A DNA stretch of 64,000 bases from Haloferax marinisediminis (GCF_009674585.1 NZ_WKJP01000001.1:248001-312000); one strand, 5' to 3'. Positions 32,337-42,156 are shown, counted from the stretch's first letter. Notes: generated by a model not told the origin, from the letters alone. A program made the numbers and translations.

Positions 32337-33779
32337 ATGTCAGGCGAACGCTCCAGTCGGGCCATCCGACACGCAGCCGAAGTGTACGGCTTTACCCTCG
32401 ACGATGAGGGGGTCGAACGATACGTGGCGGAACTCGAAGCGACGGCCGATGCACTCGGTATGCTCGACGCAACCGACCCCACCGACGAACCGGCGGTCGA
32501 CGTAGCGGAGGCAGACGACGCGTACAACGCCCTCCTGTACACGTTCTCCATCCCCGGAAACGACACAGCTGGCGGGGCGCTCTCGGGGTACCGACTCGGC
32601 GTGAAGGACAACCTCGCCGTCGCTGGCGTTCCGATGACCTGCGGGTCTGCGGCGCTGTCGTACACTCCCGAGTTCCACGCGACGGTCGTCCAGCGTCTCG
32701 TCGACGCCGGCGGCGACGTCAGCGCGACGACCAACATGGACGAGTTCGCGTACTTCACGACTGGTGAAACCTGCGCACACGGGCCCATCAGGAACCCCGC
32801 CGTCGATGGAGCGGTTCCCGGCGGGTCGTCGAGCGGCAGTGGTGCGGCCGTCGCCGCGGGAACCCTCGACGCTGCGCTCGGCAGCGACACAGGCGGGAGC
32901 GTCCGCATCCCCGCGTCGTACTGCGGCGTCGTTGGTCTGAAACCAACTCATCGGTCCGTCCCCCGGTTCGGATTCGTCGACCTCGCACCTTCGCTCGACC
33001 ACGTCGGCGTCCTGTCGAAATCGGTCGCACTTGCAGGAGAGGTATTCGAGACGATTGCCGGGCCAGACCCCAGAGACCCCTCGACGCTGGGGATGCCAAC
33101 GCCAGACGTCACCGTCGCGGATACCGTCGATGGTCTTCAGGTAGGCGTCGTCGAAGAGGCGATGGACGACGCCGACGAAGGCGTTCGGGAACAGGTAGAC
33201 GCCACCATAGAGGCACTCGCAGACGCTGGCGTGGCCGTCGAGCGTGTCTCACTCCCGACGTTCAGAGTCACACCGTTAGCGCTCCTGGCGACCTCTAACG
33301 TCGAATTCGCCCGCCTCATCGCTGACGACGGACAGGTGTACGGGACCGGAACTGGGTACAGTGAGGGCCTCCGGACGGCACTGAGTGACCTCGACCCCAC
33401 CCGACTCGGTGACAACGCGGCTGGTCAACTTCTCGTGGGAGGTGGACTGCTCGAAACGACGGGCGGAAACCACTACGTGGCCGCCCAGCGTATCCGCGAG
33501 GCATTCACCCGAGAGGTCGACGAAGCACTCGCGACGTACGACGCGCTCGTGCTCCCGACGACACCGACGACCGCGCCGTCGTTCGGAACCGTGACTGACC
33601 AAGAGGCGTTCGTCCGAACGATTTCGCACACAGCACCGTTCAACTTCACGGGGAATCCCGCGCTGTCGGTCCCCTGCGGAAAGGCGGACGGCCGGCCCGT
33701 CGGGTGTCAGTTCGTGACCGCCCGCCACGACGAGTCGACCGCGCTCACGCTCGGATCGGCCGTCGAGCAGTCATCGTAA
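32337..33779 (+). CDS. amidase signature family hydrolase
   Basis: This 480-residue serine amidase has the family triad: Lys in GVKDNLAVAG, the cis-Ser in GSDTGGSVRIP, and the signature GGSSSGSGAAVAAG. The segment MDEFAYFTTGETCAHGPIRN recalls GatA. However, the long N-terminal helical region (about 90 residues) and the absence of gatB/gatC nearby argue for a general amidase rather than the tRNA amidotransferase subunit. The substrate is unknown. The start fits a leaderless transcript. Confidence 0.88.
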   Translation: MSGERSSRAIRHAAEVYGFTLDDEGVERYVAELEATADALGMLDATDPTDEPAVDVAEADDAYNALLYTFSIPGNDTAGGALSGYRLGVKDNLAVAGVPMTCGSAALSYTPEFHATVVQRLVDAGGDVSATTNMDEFAYFTTGETCAHGPIRNPAVDGAVPGGSSSGSGAAVAAGTLDAALGSDTGGSVRIPASYCGVVGLKPTHRSVPRFGFVDLAPSLDHVGVLSKSVALAGEVFETIAGPDPRDPSTLGMPTPDVTVADTVDGLQVGVVEEAMDDADEGVREQVDATIEALADAGVAVERVSLPTFRVTPLALLATSNVEFARLIADDGQVYGTGTGYSEGLRTALSDLDPTRLGDNAAGQLLVGGGLLETTGGNHYVAAQRIREAFTREVDEALATYDALVLPTTPTTAPSFGTVTDQEAFVRTISHTAPFNFTGNPALSVPCGKADGRPVGCQFVTARHDESTALTLGSAVEQSS

Positions 33780-33814
33780 CAGCTGCGGTCTCCACCAACG
33801 ACTGGTTCAGAAAG

Positions 33815-35449
33815 TCAGTCGTCGGCTGGCGCTGTGTGCATCGCGTCTTCGTCGATGACTTCGAACGACCCGACGAGGTCCTCCAAATTCGCCGCCCGCG
33901 ACGAGAGAATCGTGGCCTGTTCTGAGAGATCTCCGATAGACGCTGACTGAGTGTTTGCTGTCTCGACGACCGTCTGTGACTGGCCAGCGGTCTCTTCGGA
34001 GATGTTGGCAACGTCGTCGACTCGGACGGCGATGTCCTGTGCCGACTGCGCTTGTTGGTCCGTCGCGTCGCTCACTTCGGCCACGCTCGCGTCGATGTCG
34101 GTCACCATGTCGACGATGGTCTCGAACTCCTCGATTGCCTCGCTGACGGTGTCGAGACTGTCGGTGACTTGCTGGTTCATGTTCCGGACGTCGGCCAGCG
34201 TCTCCTCGGAGTGGTCGGTGATGTCGGCGATGAGCGTCGACACTTCGTCGGCCGAATCCCGAGTCTCCTCGGCGAGCGACTTGACTTCCTCTGCGACGAC
34301 GCCGAATCCGTCGCCTGCCTCACCGGCGTGGGCCGCTTCGATGGCCGCGTTGATGGCCAACAGGTCTGTCTGCGACCCGACGTGGTCGATGAAGGCAGCA
34401 ATCTCGTCAATCTCCTCGATTCCATCTGCGAGTTCTGCGACCGCTGCTGCGGTGTCGTCGATACGCTCTTCGACGGCGTCTAACGCTTCCATCGCTGCCG
34501 TGGCAGCGTCTCGTCCGACTTCGCCGCGTTTGGAGGCCGTCTCCGCCGTTCGGGCAACTTCGTCGGCGGACGCAGCAATCTCTTCGACCGTCGCCGAGAG
34601 CGTGTTGAGTTCGGTGGCGACCGTCTGGAGGTGGGCCGTCTGCGTGCTCGCGCCGTCGGAGATCTCGGTGACAGAGGCGGCGACTTCTTCGCTTGCCGCG
34701 TTCGCCTGTTCGACGTGTTCTTGCGCAGATGCGCTCATCTGTGAGACTTCCTCGGCGAACCGCTGCACCTCTCCGAGCGTCGTCGAGAGCGTGTAGACGA
34801 GGTCGTTGTACGTCTCGGCGACCGCCTCGTAGCGCTCGTCGTCGACGCCCCACTCGCTCGTGTCGATGGTCGCAGTGAGGTCACCACTCTGTGCTTGTGC
34901 GGTCGCCTCGGCGAACGCGTCGACCAAGTGTTGGAGGTTACGCGTGTAGTCAGCGAGGTCCCGCTGCATCCGATCTAAGGCGTCACCGAACTCGCCCGGG
35001 AGTTCTTCGTCGAACGAGTGGTGGTCGAAGTTCTGGTCGGCGAGTGCCGTCGCCTGCGAGGCGACGGTACAGAGGTGGTCGTGCATCGAACCGAAGTCCC
35101 CGGCGAGTCGTGCGACTTCGTCGTCGCCGTCGACGGTCGGTGGTGTCGCAGAGAGGTCTCCTGCGGCGACGCCAGCGGCCGACGTAGAGAGTCGCTCGAT
35201 TGGTTCGACGATGTCTGTGCGAGTGATGAGAACGGTGTTCACGAACGCGAGGGTCGCGCCGAGGAACAGGGCGCCCGACAGAACGAGGCGCGTGGTTCCG
35301 GTCGCAACCCACGGTAACGCGGCCTGCCCGAGTGACACCACGAACTGGATGCCGACCGCCGCGACGATTTTTCGTTCGACTGAGTCCGAGACACCGAGTA
35401 CGTCCATGCTTCTCCAGAGCAACCGTTGGTACGCCGAGACGAGTCGCAT
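33815..35449 (-). CDS. methyl-accepting chemotaxis (halobacterial transducer) protein
   Basis: This 544-residue transducer has two membrane helices (about residues 29-48 and 55-75) joined by a loop of only about six residues. A HAMP region follows (from [20 protein letters not shown]), then a long coiled-coil signalling domain whose hairpin tip is [20 protein letters not shown]. Gln/Glu methylation-type sites are plausible in the flanking coils. With no external ligand domain, it probably senses membrane state, a partner protein or a cytosolic cue. The ATG at 35449 matches the TATA at 35471-35478. Confidence 0.93.
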   Translation of the reverse strand: MRLVSAYQRLLWRSMDVLGVSDSVERKIVAAVGIQFVVSLGQAALPWVATGTTRLVLSGALFLGATLAFVNTVLITRTDIVEPIERLSTSAAGVAAGDLSATPPTVDGDDEVARLAGDFGSMHDHLCTVASQATALADQNFDHHSFDEELPGEFGDALDRMQRDLADYTRNLQHLVDAFAEATAQAQSGDLTATIDTSEWGVDDERYEAVAETYNDLVYTLSTTLGEVQRFAEEVSQMSASAQEHVEQANAASEEVAASVTEISDGASTQTAHLQTVATELNTLSATVEEIAASADEVARTAETASKRGEVGRDAATAAMEALDAVEERIDDTAAAVAELADGIEEIDEIAAFIDHVGSQTDLLAINAAIEAAHAGEAGDGFGVVAEEVKSLAEETRDSADEVSTLIADITDHSEETLADVRNMNQQVTDSLDTVSEAIEEFETIVDMVTDIDASVAEVSDATDQQAQSAQDIAVRVDDVANISEETAGQSQTVVETANTQSASIGDLSEQATILSSRAANLEDLVGSFEVIDEDAMHTAPADD

Positions 35450-35470
35450 ACACGAACGTTCACAGAATCT

Positions 35471-35478
35471 GGTATAGT
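35471..35478 (-). promoter_or_regulatory. TATA box for the transducer gene
   Basis: The minus strand reads ACTATACC 22-29 bases before the ATG at 35449. Confidence 0.45.
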
Positions 35479-35593
35479 CCTGGTACTGTATTCCCGAGAG
35501 CTGAGAACAAAGTTGTCGAATCAGTGGAATGTGACCGCCTCGTCGCCCGTCGTCACGATACACGCTTTTCTAGTGGTACCGTGACAGGGCGTC

Positions 35594-36688
35594 ATGAACG
35601 AACTCGACCTGCTGACGGCTGACCTCGTCTCGATTCCTAGCCACGAGGACGAAACCGCCGCTGGCGACTTCATCGAGGCGTGGCTTCGCGACCAGACTGA
35701 CGCAGACGTGACCAGAGACGACGTAGGAAACGTGCTCGCCCGTGTCAACGCCGGCGTCGGTGAATCACTCGCACTCGTCGGCCACCACGACGTCGTCCCG
35801 CCAGCACCCCGACAACTGACCGACGACGGCGAATACATCGTCGAGACGGCGGATGGCCGCCTCTACGGGCGCGGGAGCGCAGACATGAAAGGTGCGGTCG
35901 CTGCGTCGATGCTGGCCTTCAGAGACGCCGCGGAATCAGCATCGCAGGAAGTCGTCTTCGCCTCGTTCGTCGACGAAGAACTCGGAGGGAATGGTGTCCG
36001 TTCAGCACTCGAAGAAGGACTCTCGCTCGATTACGCCGTCGTCGCCGAAGGGTCGACCAACTACTCGGGCCCCGACCGAACTGACGTCGTCGTCGCCCAC
36101 CGTGGTCGTCGCGCGAGCGTCCTCGAAGTCTCTGGAACTGCGTGCCACGCCAGCGAACCTGAGCGGGGTGAAAACGCAGTGTATCGCGCGTGCGACGCGG
36201 TGGACGTGGTGCGCGAACTGACGTTCCCCGAAACTGAGGTGCTGGGACACACCGTCTCGGGAAGCATCGCAGTCACCGAGATTGACGGCGGGAGCGCGTG
36301 GAACGTCATTCCCGACTACTGTGAAGTGACCATCGACGAGCGAACCGTCCCCGGTGGGTACGCCGACCTCGCCCAGACTGAATCCATCGACGGCGTCGAG
36401 TGGGTTGTCGAACAGGACCTTCCGCCGATGGCCTGTGACGACGCCGACTTCGCCGAGCGAGTGTTCGAGGCGGCCCAGCGAGTTCACGAGGACCGCGGTG
36501 ACGACGCGCCCGAACAGGTGACGAAACCACACGCTACCGACGCAGGGTGGCTTGCTCAGGAGGGAACGACCTGTATCGTCTACGGTCCATCAGAGCCCGG
36601 CGAGGCCCACACGAAGAACGAGAGCGTCTCACTCGACGTGCTGGAGCGGTGTTACGAGACGTACCGTGACCTCGTGGAGGGGTGGTAA
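35594..36688 (+). CDS. M20 family metallopeptidase (ArgE/DapE-like)
   Basis: This 364-residue zinc deacylase or peptidase has the family ligands: His in LVGHHDVVPP, Asp in GRGSADMKG, Glu in FVDEELGGNG, Glu in VVAEGSTN and His in GEAHTKNES. The dimerisation insert contains ACHASEPERGENA. Family members remove N-acyl groups from amino acids (ArgE, DapE, LysK) or cleave dipeptides, and nothing nearby fixes the substrate. The ATG at 35594 follows a CTTTTCT element by about 25 bases. Confidence 0.92.
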   Translation: MNELDLLTADLVSIPSHEDETAAGDFIEAWLRDQTDADVTRDDVGNVLARVNAGVGESLALVGHHDVVPPAPRQLTDDGEYIVETADGRLYGRGSADMKGAVAASMLAFRDAAESASQEVVFASFVDEELGGNGVRSALEEGLSLDYAVVAEGSTNYSGPDRTDVVVAHRGRRASVLEVSGTACHASEPERGENAVYRACDAVDVVRELTFPETEVLGHTVSGSIAVTEIDGGSAWNVIPDYCEVTIDERTVPGGYADLAQTESIDGVEWVVEQDLPPMACDDADFAERVFEAAQRVHEDRGDDAPEQVTKPHATDAGWLAQEGTTCIVYGPSEPGEAHTKNESVSLDVLERCYETYRDLVEGW

Positions 36689-36810
36689 CGAGAGACCTGA
36701 AAGAGCGTCCGTCTCGAAGACGAGAGTGGTGGGAGGAAGTAGAGTCTTCTTCTCTGTCCTGTCCGGGTTTGACTCGTCAGAAATCCCACCGAAATCACCG
36801 TCTCCTGCGA

Positions 36811-36818
36811 TTTAATAC
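36811..36818 (+). promoter_or_regulatory. TATA box for the M32 carboxypeptidase gene
   Basis: TTTAATAC lies 25-32 bases before the ATG at 36843, the canonical spacing for a leaderless transcript. Confidence 0.55.
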
Positions 36819-36842
36819 GCACCCGACCCGACCCGACATCAT

Positions 36843-38351
36843 ATGGCACAATCCTCCACAGAAGAGGCATCGGCGTACGACCGACTACTCGCGAAGTACA
36901 AGCGAATCGCCAACGTCGAAAACGCCGGTGGCATCCTCTCGTGGGACCAGCAGGTCATGATGCCCGACGAGGGGACGCCCGCGCGGTCCCAACAGATGTC
37001 GGCGCTCTCGGCGCTCAGTCACGAACTGCTCACCGACGACGAGTTCGGTGAACTCCTCGAAGCGGCGGAAGCGGACGACCCGACCGACGAACAGGCCGAC
37101 GTGCTCCGCGAACTTCGGCGTGACTACGAACGTGCCGTACGCGTCCCGAACGACCTCGTCGAGCAGATTTCGGCGGCGGCGTCCGAGGCGATTCCCGCGT
37201 GGAAGCAGGCCAAGGCCGAAGACGACTTCGAGACGTTCGCCCCGCATCTGGAGAAACACGTCGAACTGAAGCGGCAGTACGCCGAGCACATCGACCCGGA
37301 CCGCGACCCCTACGAAGTGCTGTTCGAAGACTACGAACCGTGCCTGCCGCTCGAACAGGCCGAAGAGATTCTCGACGAAGTTCGCGAGGTCCTCGTCGAG
37401 ATGATTGCAGACATCCGCGAATCGGAGACCGAACTCGCCGTCGACGCCTTCGAAGGCGAGTTCCCGGCCGACGACCAGGAAGCACTCGTCCGCGACGCGC
37501 TGTCGACGCTCGGCTATCCGTGGGAACGTGGCCGTCTCGACACCGCACCACACCCGTTCTCGTCGGGGACGCAGTTCGACGCTCGCGTGACCACCCGCTA
37601 CGACGAGTCCGACCCACTCGGGTCGCTCTTTTCGACCATCCACGAGTTCGGTCACGCGCTCTACACGCTCGGCCTGCCGGACGAACACTACGCGACGCCG
37701 CTCGGTGAGGACCGAAACCTCTCCGTCCACGAGTCGCAGTCCCGTCTCTGGGAGAACCACGTCGGCCGTTCGCGTGCCTTCTGGCAGCACTTCCTTCCCA
37801 CGTTCACCGAACACTTCTCGGACGTCGATGCGACCGTCGAGGAGGCGTACGAGGCAGCGAATCAGGTGTACGAGGACAACCTCATCCGCGTCGAAGCGGA
37901 CGAACTGACCTACCACCTGCACATCGTCATCCGGTTCGAACTCGAACGCGCGCTCATCTCGGGTGACCTCGACGTCGAAGACGTGCCGGAGGCGTGGAAC
38001 GACAAGTACGAAGAGTACCTCGGCATCCGCCCGGAGACCGACTCCGAAGGCTGTCTGCAGGACATCCACTGGGCCTACGGCAACTTCGGCTACTTCCCGA
38101 CGTACTCTCTCGGGTCGATTATGTCCGCGCAGTTGTTCGACGCGGCCGACGACGACATCGAGAACCTCGACGAGAAGATTGCTGACGGTGAGTTCGCCGA
38201 CCTGCGCGAGTGGCTCCGCGAGAACGTCCACCAGTACGGCCGTCGCTACGAGACGAACGACCTAGTCAAACGCGCCACCGGGAAGGACTTCGCCGCCGAC
38301 GACTTCCTCGACTACGTCGAAGCGAAGTACACCGAGCTGTACGACCTGTAA
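36843..38351 (+). CDS. carboxypeptidase M32 (Taq/Pfu type)
   Basis: This 502-residue metal carboxypeptidase removes C-terminal residues from peptides. It has the HExxH site in TIHEFGHALYTLGLP, the third ligand region HESQSRLWENHVGRS, the substrate-binding DELTYHLHIVIRFELE and the end motif GRRYETNDLVKRATG. It is close to the family's usual 500 residues. It lacks a signal peptide, so it works in the cytosol in peptide turnover. It follows the M20 peptidase by 154 bases but has its own promoter. Confidence 0.95.
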   Translation: MAQSSTEEASAYDRLLAKYKRIANVENAGGILSWDQQVMMPDEGTPARSQQMSALSALSHELLTDDEFGELLEAAEADDPTDEQADVLRELRRDYERAVRVPNDLVEQISAAASEAIPAWKQAKAEDDFETFAPHLEKHVELKRQYAEHIDPDRDPYEVLFEDYEPCLPLEQAEEILDEVREVLVEMIADIRESETELAVDAFEGEFPADDQEALVRDALSTLGYPWERGRLDTAPHPFSSGTQFDARVTTRYDESDPLGSLFSTIHEFGHALYTLGLPDEHYATPLGEDRNLSVHESQSRLWENHVGRSRAFWQHFLPTFTEHFSDVDATVEEAYEAANQVYEDNLIRVEADELTYHLHIVIRFELERALISGDLDVEDVPEAWNDKYEEYLGIRPETDSEGCLQDIHWAYGNFGYFPTYSLGSIMSAQLFDAADDDIENLDEKIADGEFADLREWLRENVHQYGRRYETNDLVKRATGKDFAADDFLDYVEAKYTELYDL

Positions 38352-38404
38352 GTTCACGAGAGAGTCTGAATCCCCTGTTCTCAGGGATTCGCAAGCGCCG
38401 CAGG

Positions 38405-38413
38405 AACTAAATA
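38405..38413 (+). promoter_or_regulatory. TATA-like box for the micro zinc-finger gene
   Basis: AACTAAATA lies 25-33 bases before the ATG at 38438. Confidence 0.4.
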
Positions 38414-38437
38414 CAGCCATGGCATAGCATACCATGT

Positions 38438-38614
38438 ATGGCCTCAGCACCCAGTGACGACTTGTTCGACCAGTTCTTGGCCGACCGCGGTCACGAGACA
38501 GAACCGGCACGCTGGGATCGATCCTATAACAAACTGCAGTGCCCCGATTGTGGGGCGTTGCACGACATGGGCGCGGCGACATGCTCCGTCTGTGGGTGGT
38601 CGCCGGAGGCCTAA
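38438..38614 (+). CDS. zinc finger micro-protein (HVO_0416-like)
   Basis: This 58-residue protein starts MASAPSDDLFDQFLADRGHE and ends with a zinc ribbon of C35, C38, C49 and C52 (QCPDCG and CSVCGW). The order of genes and the sequence recall the HVO_0416 family of Haloferax micro-zinc-finger proteins, whose roles are largely unproven. The start ATG at 38438 is preceded by another ATG at 38434 in a different frame. It sits upstream of the helicase gene on the same strand, but 159 bases separate them. Confidence 0.88.
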   Translation: MASAPSDDLFDQFLADRGHETEPARWDRSYNKLQCPDCGALHDMGAATCSVCGWSPEA

Positions 38615-38773
38615 CGCGTCCGTAACGTACTGACCAAGCCACAGCACCTGTTCTCGACGCACCCACACAGGAGGGTGCGCCCGCGAACGCCCGGCACGTC
38701 GAATCGACTCCGGGCGCGTTCGCCCTCGTCGGAAGCACGTCGCTTATCACAGAGAAGGCCGTGAACGTCCACA

Positions 38774-40624
38774 ATGAGCGAATCCGACGTGACCGTCACC
38801 CGCCTATTTGGGGGTCCGGGTAGCGGGAAGACCACGGCCTTACTCAACAAGGTCGAGGAAATTCTCGAACAAGACGACGTCAGTATCCGCGATATCCTCG
38901 TTGTCTCGTACACTCGTGCCGCAGCGGCAGAGATTCGGGACCGACTCGCTGACCGACTCGACATCAATCCGCGTTCGTTGAAAGGCAACGTCTCGACGAT
39001 GCACGCGAAGGCGTACGAACTACTCAGCCTCTCGCGCAACGACGTCGTCGGCGAGAAGGACAAACAGGAGTTCTGTGAAGAGTACGGACTGGAGTTCCAA
39101 GACGAGTACAGCGGCGCCGGCCGTCGAACGGCCCGTTCGACCACCATCGGGAACAAGGTTATCGCTACGAGTCAGTGGCTTCAGCGGACCCGCCGCGATG
39201 TCGCCGACTGGTACGACGTCCCGTTCCAGTGGAACGTCGAAGAGGTTCGTCTTCCGCCAGAAATCGACCCCAACGCACAGGAAGGCAACAAGTACACGCC
39301 GACGTGGCCCTCTGACGACGACCGAATCGACATCCCCGAAGCCATCCGCGCGTGGCGCGCCTACAAGGGAGAAAACGGACTCGTCGGATTCGCAGACATG
39401 CTCGAACGAGTCAAGCAGCGCGCTCTCGTCCCGAACGTCGACTACCTCGTCATCGACGAGTTCCAGGACATCACCACACTCCAGTACGACGTGTACGAAG
39501 AGTGGAAACCGCACATGACGGGCGTCCTCATCGCCGGCGACGACGACCAGGTCGTCTACGCGTGGCAGGGTGCAGACCCGAACCTGCTCCTCGACGCCGA
39601 GCGTGACCACGACGAGGTTCTGCCGAACTCCTACCGTCTCCCGTCGAACGTCCTCAACGTCGTCAACCGTGAGATTCGACACATCGACAAGCGGCAGGAG
39701 AAGGACCTCAAACCCCGCAAAGAAGGTGGGTCCGTCGAAGCAGTCGAGAGTCCGTCGATGCTCGAACTCGCCCGGAACGTTCGCTACACCGTCGAACAAG
39801 ACGACGGGACCATCATGGTGCTGTTCCGTGCCCGGTACCAGATGTTCCAGTTCATCGACGAGTTCCTCCCCTCGGGCATCCCGTTCTCGACGCTCACTGA
39901 CCAGCGCATGTGGACCGACCGCCTCACGCAGTACGTCCGCGCCGTCGAGGCGATGGAGGCCGACGAACCCGTCGATGGGTTGCAGGCTCGCCGCCTCGCC
40001 GACATGCTTCAGGACTCGGCGTTCGGGACCAACGACCGCGACGACCTGTTCGACGCGATCGACGAGCGGAAAGAAGAACAGGGTGCCGAGGACATCACGG
40101 AACTCGAGTTCACCCCGAAGGAGATCAAGAACTTCGCCCCGTTCGCGCCGAACGGAAGCGCCGCTTCGGACATGGTCCGCAAAGTGACCAGTTTCCAGCG
40201 CAAGTCCGTCGACGCGTACTTCTCCGGCGACTACGCCGGCATGGACCCGAGTCGCGTCCGCGTCGGAACCATCCACTCTGCGAAGGGTCGTGAAGCAGAC
40301 CACGTGTTCATGGCGACCGACCTGACCGAGAAGGTCGTCGAGCAGATGGCCGCCTCCGTCTCCGAAGAGGAACTCGAAGCCCGCGGCATCGACGAGTTCA
40401 CCTCGGCGACGAGTCCGGTCCCGCTCATCACGGACAACGAGCGCCGTGTCTTCTACGTCGGGATGTCCCGTGCGCGTGAGCGCCTCATCATCCTCGAAAA
40501 CCTCGTCAACGGAGCACCGACGCTCCCAATCAGCGTCCTCCTCCACAACGAGATTCGCGACGAAGACACCCAAGCACTCGTCGAGGCAGCCCAAGAACCA
40601 CCCGCGCCCGAACCCGAGGCGTAA
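38774..40624 (+). CDS. UvrD/Rep superfamily I DNA helicase
   Basis: This 616-residue superfamily 1A helicase has motif I GGPGSGKTT, Ia VVSYTRAAAAEIRDRL, II VIDEFQD, III AGDDDQVVYAWQGAD, IV NSYRLPSNVLNVV, V VGTIHSAKGREADHVF and VI RRVFYVGMSRARERL. It unwinds DNA in repair or restart. It is shorter than bacterial UvrD and ends with an unstructured acidic/Pro tail (EPPAPEPEA). The stop is 7 bases before the GTG of the M24-like gene, so they are cotranscribed. Confidence 0.93.
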   Translation: MSESDVTVTRLFGGPGSGKTTALLNKVEEILEQDDVSIRDILVVSYTRAAAAEIRDRLADRLDINPRSLKGNVSTMHAKAYELLSLSRNDVVGEKDKQEFCEEYGLEFQDEYSGAGRRTARSTTIGNKVIATSQWLQRTRRDVADWYDVPFQWNVEEVRLPPEIDPNAQEGNKYTPTWPSDDDRIDIPEAIRAWRAYKGENGLVGFADMLERVKQRALVPNVDYLVIDEFQDITTLQYDVYEEWKPHMTGVLIAGDDDQVVYAWQGADPNLLLDAERDHDEVLPNSYRLPSNVLNVVNREIRHIDKRQEKDLKPRKEGGSVEAVESPSMLELARNVRYTVEQDDGTIMVLFRARYQMFQFIDEFLPSGIPFSTLTDQRMWTDRLTQYVRAVEAMEADEPVDGLQARRLADMLQDSAFGTNDRDDLFDAIDERKEEQGAEDITELEFTPKEIKNFAPFAPNGSAASDMVRKVTSFQRKSVDAYFSGDYAGMDPSRVRVGTIHSAKGREADHVFMATDLTEKVVEQMAASVSEEELEARGIDEFTSATSPVPLITDNERRVFYVGMSRARERLIILENLVNGAPTLPISVLLHNEIRDEDTQALVEAAQEPPAPEPEA

Positions 40625-40631
40625 TCCGCCC

Positions 40632-41741
40632 GTGCCGTCCGGTCCCCGCGGCGGTTCGGCCATCGACGCCGCCATCGACGAGAGAACTGCGGTCGGATTC
40701 GTCGCCATCTGCCGCGCTGACGACCCACTCGGCAGGTATCTGACCGGCCGCGACCTCGGTGTCGATGTCGTGTACGTCCGCGTCGCCGGCGAGACGCATC
40801 TTCGCGTTCCCTCGACGGTCGACGTTCCAGAGGTTCCAAACGCGTCTGTCCGCGTGGACGACAGACCAGCAGGCCAAGCCGCCGCGGCGATTCTGGCCGA
40901 CCACGCACCCGATGGAACGGTGCTGGCACCGCGAACGATTCCCCACGACACCGCACTCCACCTCGAATCGGCGGGCTACGAACTATCGTCGACGACAGCA
41001 GTGCGAGACGCTCGGGCAATCAAGGACACCGAAGAAATCGATGCTATCGAAGGGGTTCAGCGGGCCGCAAAGCGCGGCATCACCGCCGCCGCCGTCATCC
41101 TTGCCGATGCGCACGTCGAAGACGAGACGCTCGTCTGGGGCGACGCACCCCTCTCGACGGAGCGTATTCGGCGGCAAGTGAACGCGACACTCGCCGTCGA
41201 AGGTGTCGACTCGGTGGGAGCGACGACAGTGACGACAGGCACTCGCGGCGGACGAGACGCGGCGGTCGAACTCGTGCCGGGCGAACCAATCGTTGTCTCG
41301 GTGTCGCCGCGTGGTCCCGCAGGATACCGCGGGGCGCTCGCGCGAACCTTCGTCGTCGACGCGGACGGCGGATGGGAACGACGGGCTCACGTGGCCTGTG
41401 ACGCCGCCCGAGACGTTTCGCTCGTGGAGGCGAACGCCGGTGCCGATGCCGGCTTCGTCGGGAGCGAGATTCGCGCCGAGACGGCCGCGTTCGGCTTCTC
41501 GATGAACGACGAAGTGACGAGAGACGTCGGGGGCGGCATCGGACTGGCCGCCCGAGAAGCCCCACAACTAGACGGAGACACCGAACTCGTCGAAGGAAAC
41601 GTCGTCAGAGTTCGTGCTGCAATCTCCCACGCAGACAACGGCCGGGTAGAACTGACCGACGTGCTCGTCGTCGGTGAAGACGGCCCACGGATGCTCGGTG
41701 ACGCGCCGACCGGTCTCGACCCGTCTCGCTGGAGCGAGTGA
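40632..41741 (+). CDS. M24 (Xaa-Pro aminopeptidase-like) fold protein lacking metal ligands
   Basis: This 369-residue protein has a creatinase-like N-terminal domain and a C-terminal pita-bread domain. Compared with the M24 pattern, all five metal ligands look changed. The DxG region reads SVSPRGPAGY and the second Asp position reads RGALARTF. The HxxGH region reads DVGGGIGLAAREAP, and the two Glu regions read NVVRVRAAISH and VELTDVLVV. It should therefore be a non-catalytic binding module. It starts with GTG at 40632, 7 bases after the UvrD-like helicase stop, and no better ATG fits. Confidence 0.82.
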   Translation: MPSGPRGGSAIDAAIDERTAVGFVAICRADDPLGRYLTGRDLGVDVVYVRVAGETHLRVPSTVDVPEVPNASVRVDDRPAGQAAAAILADHAPDGTVLAPRTIPHDTALHLESAGYELSSTTAVRDARAIKDTEEIDAIEGVQRAAKRGITAAAVILADAHVEDETLVWGDAPLSTERIRRQVNATLAVEGVDSVGATTVTTGTRGGRDAAVELVPGEPIVVSVSPRGPAGYRGALARTFVVDADGGWERRAHVACDAARDVSLVEANAGADAGFVGSEIRAETAAFGFSMNDEVTRDVGGGIGLAAREAPQLDGDTELVEGNVVRVRAAISHADNGRVELTDVLVVGEDGPRMLGDAPTGLDPSRWSE

Positions 41742-41758
41742 CGCCGCAGACCGGGTCG

Positions 41759-42001
41759 CTACTCTTCTTCGTCTGGCTCTTTTGCGATGCCGCCCATGAC
41801 TTTCTCGGCCGCGAGCATCGGAATGTCCTGCGGCGTGGTGAGATACTTCGGAAGCGCGACCATGAGGACGGCGAGGAAGACCATCGCGCCGCCGAAGACG
41901 GTCCGACCGTCCATCAGGAGTGTGAGACCGAAGACGCCGAGCGGAATAGCGAAGATGAGCGACGCTCCGAGTCCGATCATTTCTAAGATTCCGAGTCGCA
42001 T
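41759..42001 (-). CDS. small two-helix membrane protein, haloarchaeal
   Basis: This 80-residue protein starts MRLGILEMIGLGASLIFAIP, has a second helix VFGGAMVFLAVLMVALPKYL, and ends with EKVMGGIAKEPDEEE. I do not recognise a named function, though the PKYLTTPQDIP motif looks conserved in character. The ATG at 42001 was chosen because the residues before it form no sensible helix. It converges with the M24-like gene and is divergent from the SLC13 gene. Confidence 0.75.
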   Translation of the reverse strand: MRLGILEMIGLGASLIFAIPLGVFGLTLLMDGRTVFGGAMVFLAVLMVALPKYLTTPQDIPMLAAEKVMGGIAKEPDEEE

Positions 42002-42125
42002 CGAGCGCGGATAGTCTTCGGGTGGACAAAAGCGTCGCGGCATCGTCGGTGAGGCGCGTCGAGAGAGGTGCCCCACCGACAGTGAGTTCGTCGTGCTCTC
42101 GCCGACGTGACAATCAGCCAAGGAA

Positions 42126-42135
42126 CCATTAAGCC
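42126..42135 (+). promoter_or_regulatory. TATA-like box for the SLC13 transporter
   Basis: CCATTAAGCC lies 22-31 bases before the ATG at 42157. Confidence 0.4.
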
Positions 42136-42156
42136 GTCTCCGAATCGACGTGCCCT

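Noticed and set aside
32337-33779. Calling the amidase gatA (Glu-tRNA amidotransferase subunit A)
   Set aside because: The N-terminal extension and lack of gatB/gatC neighbours favour a general amidase. The symbol was left empty.
36885-38231. 448-codon open frame antisense to the M32 carboxypeptidase
   Set aside because: Shadow of a complete family member. Composition is Val/Arg/Leu-rich with no motif.
39020-40951. 643-codon open frame antisense to the UvrD-like helicase
   Set aside because: Shadow of a helicase with all seven motifs on the plus strand.
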